A stretch of 44,690 nucleotides of DNA, taken from JBGQDM01 sp041495845 (GTDB lineage: Bacteria; Acidobacteriota; Terriglobia; Terriglobales; Acidobacteriaceae). The notes beneath the pieces were generated by a model, which saw only the letters and a list, made by a program, of their open reading frames with translations, searched no databases and was not told the DNA's origin. Position 1 is the stretch's first letter, and the number at the start of each line of letters is the position of its first letter. Location: NCBI GenBank assembly GCA_041495845.1, contig JBGQDM010000017.1, positions 1 through 44,690 on the forward strand, in the 5' to 3' direction. Positions 34,030 through 41,314 of the stretch are shown here, one piece after another. Made by a program: the position numbers and the translations under genes.

Positions 34030-34805
34030 TGCGGCTTCCTTTCTGCTGGCGTGCTCTCACTGCGCTGCTCGGCTTCGGCGCGCGCCACATCTTCGCGCCG
34101 GTGCGTGATCCACCAGATCCCGCCTAATACAATCCCTCCCAACGGAATGAAATCAGGAATGCGCGAGAGCACGCGATAGGTAAACAGCGGCAGCGCGTCA
34201 CTTACCAGGTCGCCGCGGTAGCCAAATTCCTCAAACGGAATACTCGAGAGCAAGAGGACGGATGTGCCGCCAACTTCATGCAGCCCGTAAATGTGGTTGA
34301 CGTACTTTCCCGGATTGTCACGCAGACGCTGCTGGGCCTCAGCGACGAGGTCGTCGCGCTCGCCAAACTTCGTGGCGCCGGTAGGGCAGGCCTCCGTGCA
34401 CGCGGTAACTTTGCCGGCCGCAACGCGGTCCGCGCACATGGTGCACTTCTGCACCCGCGGCAGCACCTTGTCCCATTCGTACTTCGGCACACTGAAGGGG
34501 CAGGCCACCATGCAGTAGCGGCATCCCATGCAGCGGTCTTCTTCGTAGACCACGGGGCCGGCGGCTGTTTTATGAAGCGCGCCCACCGGACATACGGAAG
34601 CGCATGCCGGATCGTTGCAGTTCATGCACAACCGCCGCATGAACTTCTCGCCTTGGGTGAGCACCACCGTGTACTTGTGTGCCGACTGCACCGCTTCCGC
34701 CGCCACCGTGTCGTTGTAGACGAGCCGGTTGTGCTCGGCACACCCTTGTTCACATTGTTTGCAGCCGATGCACAGTGTGGCATCGTACAAAATCGCTTTG
34801 CTCAT
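34026..34805 (-). CDS. Four-cluster [4Fe-4S] ferredoxin-type subunit with C-terminal anchor (HybA/NrfC-like)
   Basis: 259 residues. Sixteen cysteines form four cluster motifs in the HybA/NrfC/DmsB order: CIGCKQCEQGC (12-22), CMNCNDPACASVC, CMGCRYCMVAC and CTMC...CTEAC. A single hydrophobic segment near the C-terminus (IPLGGIVLGGIWWI) would anchor it in the membrane, as in HybA. Unlike HybA and NrfC it has no twin-arginine signal: the first cluster begins at residue 12, and the upstream frame has no hydrophobic stretch, so the clusters should face the cytoplasm. It overlaps the NrfD-like gene and is separated from cytochrome c by 349 bp. Confidence 0.94.
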   Translation of the reverse strand: MSKAILYDATLCIGCKQCEQGCAEHNRLVYNDTVAAEAVQSAHKYTVVLTQGEKFMRRLCMNCNDPACASVCPVGALHKTAAGPVVYEEDRCMGCRYCMVACPFSVPKYEWDKVLPRVQKCTMCADRVAAGKVTACTEACPTGATKFGERDDLVAEAQQRLRDNPGKYVNHIYGLHEVGGTSVLLLSSIPFEEFGYRGDLVSDALPLFTYRVLSRIPDFIPLGGIVLGGIWWITHRREDVARAEAEQRSESTPAERKPQ

Positions 34806-35154
34806 GAATCGTCTCCCGGACGCTTCCCACCGAGGAGCAACCTCCGTTGGCGCGCTTCCCAGGAGACGAAAGAAGAAGAAGTGCGGGGTCCTGGCAGGGA
34901 AGCGAAGGGAGTGCTGCTCGGGGACAGCGGTTGGCCAAGAAAGAAAAACGCAGGTCTCGCTGGCGGTTCCTGGAGACCCGAATGGACTGCGTGGCGTGCG
35001 GGTGGAGCGCCGGAACCGGTTTGCGCTGCACGGGAGCGCTGGTGTCTCCGCTCGTGCAAACGGACTCGCGCCCAGGTTTTCACCTTACCCTCGTGCTTCT
35101 CCCGCCGCCGCGCCAGACTTGCCGTTGCGACGGTGCGCCTCCAAAACCGCGGAA
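34806..35154. other. 349-bp gap between the cytochrome c and Fe-S genes, no gene seen
   Basis: Open frames here on both strands are low-quality (Arg/Pro/Ser-rich, no recognisable motif) and I do not believe any is a gene. On the minus strand GGGAG lies just before the Fe-S start. A partial inverted repeat (TTTGCACG with CGTGC..GCAAA) is present, but I see no clear terminator or promoter. The gap leaves open whether cytochrome c and the Fe-S/NrfD genes share one transcript. Confidence 0.5.
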
Positions 35155-35487
35155 CTACTTCTTGCCCAGATCGCGAATGTAGGAGACCAGCATCTTTACC
35201 TGGTCCGGCGTTACGCCTTTGGTCTCGAATGCGTGCGTGGCTTTCTTGTTCTTGCCGCCCTTGGCAATGGCGTCGGCCACATCGTCATCCGACATCTTCT
35301 TGACTTCGTCGGAAATCAGACTGGGAATCTTGGCCGCCGGCTTGCCCGCTCCATCAGCGCCGTGGCACATCGCGCATTTCGCTTTGTAGAGACCGCCGCC
35401 GTCCTCGGCCCAAGAGAGATTCGGCAGTAGCAGGAACAATCCAACGGCCAGGGTGCCTACCAGAACAACCAGCTTGGAAGTCTTCAT
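35155..35487 (-). CDS. Periplasmic monoheme cytochrome c without the usual methionine ligand
   Basis: 110 residues with AAGGAG before the ATG. A signal peptide (about 1-27, ending LSWAEDG) is followed by one heme site CAMCHG (38-43) in the class I fold (GGLYKAKCAMCHGADGAGKP.. ending DQVKMLVSYIRDL). Where related cytochromes have (K)MPAF with the axial Met, this protein reads KKATHAFETKG, placing Thr-His there. The heme may be bis-histidine ligated, or a more distant Met may serve. It is the first gene of the minus-strand electron-transfer operon and has a CRP-type site 149 bp upstream, so it probably accepts or donates electrons for the NrfD/Fe-S module. Confidence 0.92.
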   Translation of the reverse strand: MKTSKLVVLVGTLAVGLFLLLPNLSWAEDGGGLYKAKCAMCHGADGAGKPAAKIPSLISDEVKKMSDDDVADAIAKGGKNKKATHAFETKGVTPDQVKMLVSYIRDLGKK

Positions 35488-35635
35488 TTCTCATCTCCTT
35501 CGAATCATGGCGGGTGCGATCCTTTCGGGTCTCAGCTGCGAAACGCCGCTCCCCGTCGGGCTGCACCGATGTACTGTTAAAGAACTCAGCAGGTTTCTGC
35601 TGAAGCCAGTTTCCGACTACTCGCCCAATATGTTC

Positions 35636-35651
35636 TGTGATCTCAATCACT
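35636..35651 (-). promoter_or_regulatory. CRP-type palindrome upstream of the cytochrome c operon
   Basis: TGTGATCTCAATCACT is TGTGA-N6-TCACT, the same core as at 22182 and 22769. It is 149 bp upstream of the cytochrome c ATG on the minus strand. No good -10 sits at class II spacing, so the activation geometry is uncertain; it could also act on the divergent exopolysaccharide side, whose gene starts about 490 bp away. Confidence 0.5.
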
Positions 35652-35798
35652 TAGGAGCGTGACCGAGAGCGTTCGTGGTTCCCTGAAAGCGGTGGAGGAG
35701 CCGTCTGCCCGCCTTGCCCGGATCACTGGAGGAACCCCCGTCTGATGGAAGCAATGTAAGTCATTTTGATACATATAGATACGGACAATCAAACAGAT

Positions 35799-35847
35799 AG
35801 AGACTTTACTCTCTGGGTATTGTTACCCGTGAAAGAACTTTCATACT
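35799..35847 (+). promoter_or_regulatory. Putative exopolysaccharide-cluster promoter with three adjacent inverted repeats
   Basis: TTGTTA (35820-35825) and CATACT (35842-35847), each 4/6 to consensus and 16 bp apart, form a possible sigma-70 promoter facing the NusG-like gene, with a start near 35854 and a leader of about 280 nt. Three perfect short palindromes crowd it: AGAGA-N6-TCTCT (35799-35814), GGGTA-N4-TACCC (35815-35828, over the -35) and GAAAG-AA-CTTTC (35831-35842, in the spacer). These look like repressor or activator sites. The AT-rich stretch just upstream (35750-35800) contrasts with the GC-rich surroundings. Confidence 0.4.
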
Positions 35848-36137
35848 GCTGATCTTCTTCGCTGCTCTAGAGACTCTCGTAGCCATTGCTTTCTGCCTCT
35901 TGCAGCATCTTGCGACTGCGCATAAATTGATCACACTAGGCTGGGAGCCCAGCAAGCAGCTCCCGGCATGTCGCGGAAGTTCCCCCTTAAGAAAAAGCCG
36001 GTTAAAACCAGTACGGTTCGCGTTCCCGAACTCCTCAAGCCGTCGAGGATGGGGGGATGCTTTTACCCGGCAACGGTTCAGGGTCCAACTGGGAGTCACG
36101 TTGAAATGTGACTCAGAGGGCGGAGCTACGAGTTAAG
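35848..36137 (+). other. Structured untranslated leader ahead of the NusG-like gene
   Basis: I see no gene in this stretch; the minus-strand frame covering 35806-36099 has no recognisable motif. It holds several potential stem-loops: CTGGGAGC/GCTCCCGG (35941-35966), GTTCG/CGAAC (36016-36031) within ACGG/CCGT (36013-36043), and a perfect GAGTCAC-N8-GTGACTC (36093-36114) ending 23 bases before the start codon. It does not fit the c-di-GMP (GEMM) consensus or other riboswitches I can recall. A leader for antitermination or a small RNA is possible. Confidence 0.4.
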
Positions 36138-36689
36138 ATGATGCAAACTGTGACCATCGATTCGATCAAGCCTGCAATCATCAGCCCTCAGGACGAAACC
36201 CTCTGGTATGCCATTCGCACCCGTTCCCGGCACGAAAAAGTGATCATCCGCCAGCTGGAGGGCGCGGGCATCGAGCACTTCCTGCCCCTGGCCACCCAGA
36301 CCCATCGGTGGAGTGATCGCAAGAAGACGGTCGAAGTGCCATTGTTTCCCGGCTACGCTTTTGTGCGTGTGGCGCTGCGCTCAGAGCATCGCCTGATCGT
36401 GTTGCGGGCGCCCGGGGTGGTGAGTTTTGTTGGCGTCCAAGGCAAGGCGCAAGCCATTCCTGAGAGCCAAATTCAGGATATTCGTACCGTCCTGATGAAC
36501 GATGTCCCGTTTGCCAGTCACCCTTTCTTGCGCATCGGCCAGCGGGTTCGCATCCGCGGCGGTGCCCTCGATGGCGTAGAGGGCATTTTGACGGCGCAGG
36601 GTCAGGACCGCAGTCTGGTAATTTCCGTTGAACCGATCCAGCGCTCGTTGGCCATCCGGCTGGATGGCTATCACGTCGAACCGGTGTAG
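36138..36689 (+). CDS. NusG/RfaH-type transcription antiterminator
   Basis: 183 residues from ATG 36138 (a second ATG follows directly; GGAG is about 12 bases upstream). The NGN domain is clear: LWYAIRTRSRHEKVIIRQL, IEHFLPLATQTHRWSDRKKTVEVPLFPGYAFVRV, APGVVSFVG, and the C-terminal KOW domain FLRIGQRVRIRGGALDGVEGIL. It is a specialised NusG paralog of the RfaH/UpxY/LoaP type rather than housekeeping NusG, since it heads an exopolysaccharide cluster with no secE/rpl genes. Such proteins travel with RNA polymerase and let it read long surface-polysaccharide or antibiotic operons, which fits the long operon and the NRPS gene downstream. Confidence 0.93.
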   Translation: MMQTVTIDSIKPAIISPQDETLWYAIRTRSRHEKVIIRQLEGAGIEHFLPLATQTHRWSDRKKTVEVPLFPGYAFVRVALRSEHRLIVLRAPGVVSFVGVQGKAQAIPESQIQDIRTVLMNDVPFASHPFLRIGQRVRIRGGALDGVEGILTAQGQDRSLVISVEPIQRSLAIRLDGYHVEPV

Positions 36690-36787
36690 TTTTCGCAGTC
36701 GCCCCGTCTGTCTTTCCCTAGATCGAATCTCCGAATCCTTCCTAATTTTTGAGCGGCTCCCTCCCAGGGGAGTGCGAGGTGTGGGTC

Positions 36788-37078
36788 ATGAATCACTTGG
36801 AAAATCAAGGCAAAACCGGTAGCGAAATCGCGCAGCCGGGTCCTTCCGTCGCCACCGTGGACGCCCCGACGAATGGGGTACAGTCTTCTCTCCGCCGGCT
36901 TCGCGCCGAGGCTGAAATGCAGGCCATCAGCCACGCCCTGGAGCAAACCGGCTGGAACCGCAAGCGCGCGGCTGAACTCTTGAGCATCAGCTACCGGGGC
37001 TTACTCTACAAAATCCGGCAGCACAATCTGGCCCCGGGGCGGAACCTGGAGTTCGCCGAGCGGGCCAAAGCCGAGTAG
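36788..37078 (+). CDS. Stand-alone Fis-type HTH (HTH_8) protein
   Basis: 96 residues from ATG 36788 (GAGG upstream). After a variable N-terminal 45 residues, AEMQAISHALEQTGWNRKRAAELLSISYRGLLYKI (about 55-90) is the Fis-type helix-turn-helix that normally ends NtrC-family activators. There is no receiver or AAA+ domain, so it cannot open sigma-54 promoters by itself. It lies between the antiterminator and the export genes and likely binds DNA as a local regulator of the cluster; nucleoid-type Fis function is less likely from the context. Confidence 0.88.
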   Translation: MNHLENQGKTGSEIAQPGPSVATVDAPTNGVQSSLRRLRAEAEMQAISHALEQTGWNRKRAAELLSISYRGLLYKIRQHNLAPGRNLEFAERAKAE

Positions 37079-37152
37079 TCTCCGCCCGTAGTCTTGTTTT
37101 TTGCCGGCGAACCGTGTTCCATACTCGGGTGCCGCAGTTTTGGAGGTTGACG

Positions 37153-37875
37153 ATGAAAAACAGCTTCTCTTTGGGTCTTGTCCTGGCGTTGGCTGCAGCG
37201 GTGTCTGTGCCCGCGAGCGCGCAGGAAGCCGCTTCCCCAGCCGCAGCCCCAACTCCAACCGCTGCCGCCCCTGGGTCCGCCAAGCCGGCAACGTCTGCGG
37301 CCGGGTTTCAGGACCGCTATCCGCGCTACAAACTGCGTTCGGGCGACCAGTTCGATGTCTCCTTTGACCTGAGTCCGGAGTTTAACCAGTCGGCTGCCGT
37401 GCAACCGGACGGCTTTATCTCCATGCGCGGTGTCGGCGATATTCACGTTGCCGGCCAGACGGTTCCCGAACTCAAGGAAACCCTGCGCAAGGCCTACAGC
37501 AAGATCCTCAACGACCCCATCATTTCGGTGATTCTAAAGGACTTTGAGAAGCCCTACTTCGTCGCCGACGGCCAGCTCGGCAAGCCCGGCAAATACGAAT
37601 TGCGGGGCGACACCACGCTGACCCAGGCCATCGCCATCGCCGGCGGCTTCCTCGACTCCGCCAAGCACTCGCAGGTCCTGCTCTTCCGCCGCGTCTCCGA
37701 CCAGTGGACTGAAGCCAAGGTCGTCGACGTCAAGAAAATGCAACGCGACGGAAACCTTACCGAAGATCCCTACCTCCACCCCGGAGATATGCTCTTCGTT
37801 CCCAAGAGCGCATATTCCAAGTTTTCGCGTTTTATCCCCACCGCCAACGTGGGCACCTACCTAAAGCCGTACTAA
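37153..37875 (+). CDS. Polysaccharide export protein (Wza-like, Poly_export/SLBB)
   Basis: 240 residues, ATG 37153 seven bases after GGAGG. Signal peptide (about 1-23, SVPASAQ), an Ala/Pro-rich linker, then the polysaccharide-export domain (YKLRSGDQFDVSF, AAVQPDGFISMRGVGDIHVAGQTVPEL) and one SLBB domain (VADGQLGKPGKYELRGDTTLTQAIAIAGGF). It lacks the lipobox cysteine of classical Wza and is shorter, as in exosortase-type EPS clusters. It should form the periplasmic/outer-membrane part of the exporter. Nineteen bp before the chain-length protein gene. Confidence 0.93.
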   Translation: MKNSFSLGLVLALAAAVSVPASAQEAASPAAAPTPTAAAPGSAKPATSAAGFQDRYPRYKLRSGDQFDVSFDLSPEFNQSAAVQPDGFISMRGVGDIHVAGQTVPELKETLRKAYSKILNDPIISVILKDFEKPYFVADGQLGKPGKYELRGDTTLTQAIAIAGGFLDSAKHSQVLLFRRVSDQWTEAKVVDVKKMQRDGNLTEDPYLHPGDMLFVPKSAYSKFSRFIPTANVGTYLKPY

Positions 37876-37893
37876 GAAAGTCGCGGAGGTTTT

Positions 37894-39453
37894 ATGTCCG
37901 ATCTGTTTCCGAACCGTCAGCCAGACCAGCGCTCCCTGCCTTTCACGCTCAGGGACTTGCTCGCCGTCGTGTTTCGCCACCAGCGCGTGATGGGTCTGTG
38001 CTTTGGGGGTGTCTTCCTCGGAGTCCTGGTGGCTGCGATGCTGATGCCCGCCAAATATCAGGCGGACACCAAACTGCTGGTCAAGCGCGAACGAGTAGAC
38101 CCAGTGGTCAGCAGCGAAGCCTCGTCCCAGGTGCTGTTCCGCGACACGGTCAGCGAAGAAGAACTCAATTCCGAGGTCGAGCTAGTCTTGAGCGAAGACG
38201 TTCTTCGTCATGTGGTTCTGGAAAACGGCTTGAACCAGAAGAGCGCGCTCTTCAACTTCTGGCAGAACGAGGAAACCCGCACCGCCAAAGCCATCCGCGC
38301 CCTCCGGTCGGAATTGCGGGTCGATCCGGTCAAGAAGACTAACCTGATTGACGTCAGCTACTCTTCCACCGATGCTCGCCAGGCTGCGAAAGTGCTCAGC
38401 GACCTGAACAAGGCCTACATCCAGAAACACCTCGCCGTGCATCATCCCCCCGGGCAGCTGCAATTCTTCGAACAGGAGACGGAGCAGTACAAGCAATCCC
38501 TCGAAGAAGCGGAAAACAAACTGAAAGAGTTTGCCGGCGAGCAAGGCGGAGTTGCCCCCACCACCATGCGTGATCTGTCGTTGCAGAAACTGACCGAGTT
38601 CAACGGGTCTTTGCAGGCCACCCGCGCGCAGATTTCCGAAACCGAGAAACGCATTCAAGACTTGCAGCGACAGACGCAAGCCACGCCTTCCCGGATCGCC
38701 ACTCAGGTGCGGAGGTCCGACAATCCCCAGGTCCTGCAGCAACTCAAAGGCACCTTGCTCAACCTGGAACTGAAGCGCACCGAACTGCTGACCAAGTATC
38801 AACCTGACTATCCGCTGGTGCAGGAAGTGGACAAGCAGATCGCGGACACGAAGACATCACTGGCGAAAGAAGAGGCTTCTCCGCTGCACGAAGAGACCAC
38901 CGATCAGAACCCGACATTTGAATGGGTGAGCGGGGAGATGGCCAAAGCGAAAGCTGATCTCAGCGGCCTGCAGGCCCGTGCCACTGCCACTCAGGCCATT
39001 GTGGACCGCTACGTTTCCAGCAGCCACCAGCTGGAAGACAAGGGCATTCTGCAGCAGGACTTGCTGCGCACCATCAAGGCCAACGAAGAAAATTACTTGC
39101 TCTATCTCAAGAAGCGGGAAGAGGCTCGCATTGCCGAAGCCCTCAACCAGAGCAACATTCTGAACGTGGCGGTGGCGCAGGAACCTGTGGTTCCCAGTCT
39201 GCCTTCGCGCTCGCTCCTCACCGTGCTACTGGTCGCCCTTCTGCTGTCTACGGTTTCCAGCTTCGCCGTGGCGTTTGCTCTCGACTATCTCGACCAGTCC
39301 TTCCGCACCCCGGCGGAAGTGCTCTCTGAACTCAGCGTGCCGGTCCTGGCCAGCGTGCCGCGGCCGCTGCAACCGGAGGTCGCGGCGTTTGCTGGCACTC
39401 GCACCGCTTCCGGCGAGGAATCCAGTCCTTTCACGGGTACGTTTAGCCGCTAA
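37894..39453 (+). CDS. Wzz/GumC-type polysaccharide chain-length determinant
   Basis: 519 residues, GGAGG before ATG. TM1 (about 33-52, GLCFGGVFLGVLVAAML) opens the Wzz domain (YQADTKLLVKRERVDP), a long periplasmic coiled coil follows (about 195-420, LEEAENKLKEFAGEQ, QISETEKRIQDLQRQ), and TM2 lies near 437-460 after the PxxP-like VPSLPSRS. The C-terminal cytoplasmic tail is about 60 residues, with no kinase domain fused; the BY-kinase-like partner is encoded two genes downstream. It controls polymer length and export in the inner membrane. Confidence 0.93.
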   Translation: MSDLFPNRQPDQRSLPFTLRDLLAVVFRHQRVMGLCFGGVFLGVLVAAMLMPAKYQADTKLLVKRERVDPVVSSEASSQVLFRDTVSEEELNSEVELVLSEDVLRHVVLENGLNQKSALFNFWQNEETRTAKAIRALRSELRVDPVKKTNLIDVSYSSTDARQAAKVLSDLNKAYIQKHLAVHHPPGQLQFFEQETEQYKQSLEEAENKLKEFAGEQGGVAPTTMRDLSLQKLTEFNGSLQATRAQISETEKRIQDLQRQTQATPSRIATQVRRSDNPQVLQQLKGTLLNLELKRTELLTKYQPDYPLVQEVDKQIADTKTSLAKEEASPLHEETTDQNPTFEWVSGEMAKAKADLSGLQARATATQAIVDRYVSSSHQLEDKGILQQDLLRTIKANEENYLLYLKKREEARIAEALNQSNILNVAVAQEPVVPSLPSRSLLTVLLVALLLSTVSSFAVAFALDYLDQSFRTPAEVLSELSVPVLASVPRPLQPEVAAFAGTRTASGEESSPFTGTFSR

Positions 39454-39465
39454 GGAGCCGTACTC

Positions 39466-40416
39466 ATGTTCCAGGAATACTTTAGCCTTCGCGAACAGCC
39501 ATTCGGTGTGACACCCGACCCGCGCTTCCTCTATTTGGGGCCAGCGCACCGGGAAGCAATGGCTTCGCTTTTTTACGGCATCGAGGCCAACCTCGGTTTT
39601 CTTGCGCTGATCGCCCGGCCTGGCATGGGCAAGACCACACTCCTTTTCCATCTGCTGGAAAAGATCAAGCCGGTGGCCCGCACGGCCTTCATTTTTCAGA
39701 CCCAGTGCACCTCGCGCGAATTTCTTCGTTTGCTGATGGCGGAACTCGGACTCGACGGTGGGCAGGGTGACTTTGTCCGCATGCACGAGAACTTCAACCG
39801 TGCCCTGATCCAGGAAGCGCGAGCTGGGCGGCGCTTCGTTGTTGTCGTGGACGAAGCCCAAAACCTGGATGACTCGGTGCTCGAAACCATCCGTCTGCTT
39901 TCGGACTTCGAGACGCCGCAGGCCAAGTTGATGCAAATCGTCCTCTCCGGCCAACCCGAACTGGCGCACAAGCTAGCCAGTTCGTCGCTTTCGCAACTGC
40001 GGCAGCGAATTTCCAGCGTCAGCGGCCTGGAACCTTTAATCCCGGAAGAGGTGCACAACCTGATCCGCCATCGCCTCCGTGTGGCTGGTCATGAGGGCGC
40101 TGACTTATTTGAACAAGATGCGATTGAATTGATCGCGCACCTCAGCCAGGGCATTCCCCGCAACGTCAACAGCCTCTGTTTTGGCGCGCTCTCGATTGCC
40201 TGTGCCATGCGGGAGAAGACCGTGACCGCTGAGGCGGTGGAGGAAGTTGCGCTTGATCTGGACGTGCACAAACTGTTCCCCTCCGACATGCCGGCAGCGC
40301 CGCGTAACGACGGGCTGCTGAGCCCAGCGGAAGCCCGCGCCTACATGAAGGATGTTTCCAAGTTGCTCAAAGATTTTCGCAGTGACAAGGGTTTCCCCCG
40401 ACGCCAACCGGCCTAA
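39466..40416 (+). CDS. ExeA-type AAA ATPase of the exopolysaccharide cluster
   Basis: 316 residues, starts 12 bp after the Wzz gene. MFQEYFSLREQPFGVTPDPRFLY is the standard opening of ExeA/GspA-type ATPases; Walker A is ARPGMGKTT (about 49-57), Walker B VVVVDEAQNL (about 125-134), then sensor and lid motifs SGQPEL and GIPRNVNSLC. Related proteins occur in exosortase (XrtA) EPS loci. The C-terminal extension is short and carries no peptidoglycan-binding domain. Likely role is energy-dependent assembly or regulation of the exporter. Confidence 0.93.
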   Translation: MFQEYFSLREQPFGVTPDPRFLYLGPAHREAMASLFYGIEANLGFLALIARPGMGKTTLLFHLLEKIKPVARTAFIFQTQCTSREFLRLLMAELGLDGGQGDFVRMHENFNRALIQEARAGRRFVVVVDEAQNLDDSVLETIRLLSDFETPQAKLMQIVLSGQPELAHKLASSSLSQLRQRISSVSGLEPLIPEEVHNLIRHRLRVAGHEGADLFEQDAIELIAHLSQGIPRNVNSLCFGALSIACAMREKTVTAEAVEEVALDLDVHKLFPSDMPAAPRNDGLLSPAEARAYMKDVSKLLKDFRSDKGFPRRQPA

Positions 40417-40470
40417 CTTGCCGGACCTCGAAACCGCCATCCACTCGCATTTCAACCAAGGAAACAGGCT

Positions 40471-41232
40471 ATGAGCCGAAATTTTGAACTGTTGCAGAAG
40501 CTGGGCAAGGAACGCGACATGTTTTATGGTGCGGGCAAAGCCGCGATTGCACGCGACTCTCAAACCGCGCCGGCGGATCTGCAGCCGCTGCAGTTGGAGA
40601 TGGAAGAGCGCCAGCGCGACGAAATCACCCGTATGGTGCAGAACATTTTCCTCGCTCCCGGGCCGGATGCGCCTCGCGTCGTGGTTTTTTCTGGCCTCGA
40701 AAGCGGCACCGGTTGCAGTTGGGTAGTGGCCCGCGCGGCCGATATTCTGGCTTCCCAGGTCAACGGCTCGGTCTGCGTACTGGACGCCAACCTTCGTGCT
40801 CCCGGATTGCATACCCAGTTCGGCGTCGAAAATCTCTCCGGGCTGGCGGAAGTCCTGGCCGGGCCGGAATTGCTGCGCCGCAGCGCCATCGCGGTGGGCC
40901 GGCCGAACCTATGGTTTCTAGCCGCGGGCCAGTCCGATCAGAGCATCAACGCGCTGGTGGGCGTAGATCGTTTTCGCGCACGCTTGACCGAATTGCGCGA
41001 AGACTTCGACCACATTCTGATTGACGCTCCTGCCCTTAACTCCGGTACCGACACGACTGTTCTCGGCCAGGTCGCCGATGGCGTGGTGGTAGTTCTCAAA
41101 GCCAATGCTTCCCGCCGCGAAACCGCACGCAAGAGCATCCAAGACCTGCAGAGCGCCAACGTACGTGTGTTGGGTGCGGTCCTGAACCAACGCACGTTTC
41201 CGATTCCTGAATCCATCTATCGCCGTTTTTGA
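40471..41232 (+). CDS. CpsD/BY-kinase-like protein with degenerate Walker A
   Basis: 253 residues with the MinD/BY-kinase fold: VVVFSGLESGTGCSWVVARA (about 70-89), Walker A' VLDANLR (103-109) and Walker B ILIDAP (182-187), then LNQRTFPIPESIYRRF at the end. In active kinases the P-loop is GxGK(S/T); here it is GTGCS, the lysine codon being TGC (Cys82). The C-terminus has one tyrosine rather than the autophosphorylated cluster. It therefore probably binds nucleotide poorly and acts as a structural partner of the Wzz-type protein, whose own chain lacks a kinase domain. Could still be a divergent active enzyme. Confidence 0.87.
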   Translation: MSRNFELLQKLGKERDMFYGAGKAAIARDSQTAPADLQPLQLEMEERQRDEITRMVQNIFLAPGPDAPRVVVFSGLESGTGCSWVVARAADILASQVNGSVCVLDANLRAPGLHTQFGVENLSGLAEVLAGPELLRRSAIAVGRPNLWFLAAGQSDQSINALVGVDRFRARLTELREDFDHILIDAPALNSGTDTTVLGQVADGVVVVLKANASRRETARKSIQDLQSANVRVLGAVLNQRTFPIPESIYRRF

Positions 41233-41314
41233 CCCTGTACCAGCGCACGCCGACGGCCTGCGATTTTCCCGTCTTCTACCGACCCAACCTTCCCGTTTCT
41301 CAGGTGACTTCACT

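Noticed and set aside
29293..35487. Uptake hydrogenase-2 or Nrf nitrite reductase operon
   Set aside because: HybA/HybB-like and NrfC/NrfD-like subunits are present, but no NiFe, multiheme nitrite reductase or molybdopterin subunit is encoded in the window.
35806..36099. 97-residue minus-strand frame in the leader region
   Set aside because: Basic, no domain, no convincing ribosome-binding site, and lies across promoter-like and stem-loop sequences.
35848..36137. c-di-GMP (GEMM) riboswitch before the exopolysaccharide genes
   Set aside because: Attractive in context, but the conserved core segments and the GNRA loop/receptor arrangement are not found.
34806..36137. Sigma-54 (-24/-12) promoter for the adjacent NtrC-type regulator
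   Set aside because: I looked on both strands for TGGC-N8-TGC spacing and found no acceptable GG/GC pair.
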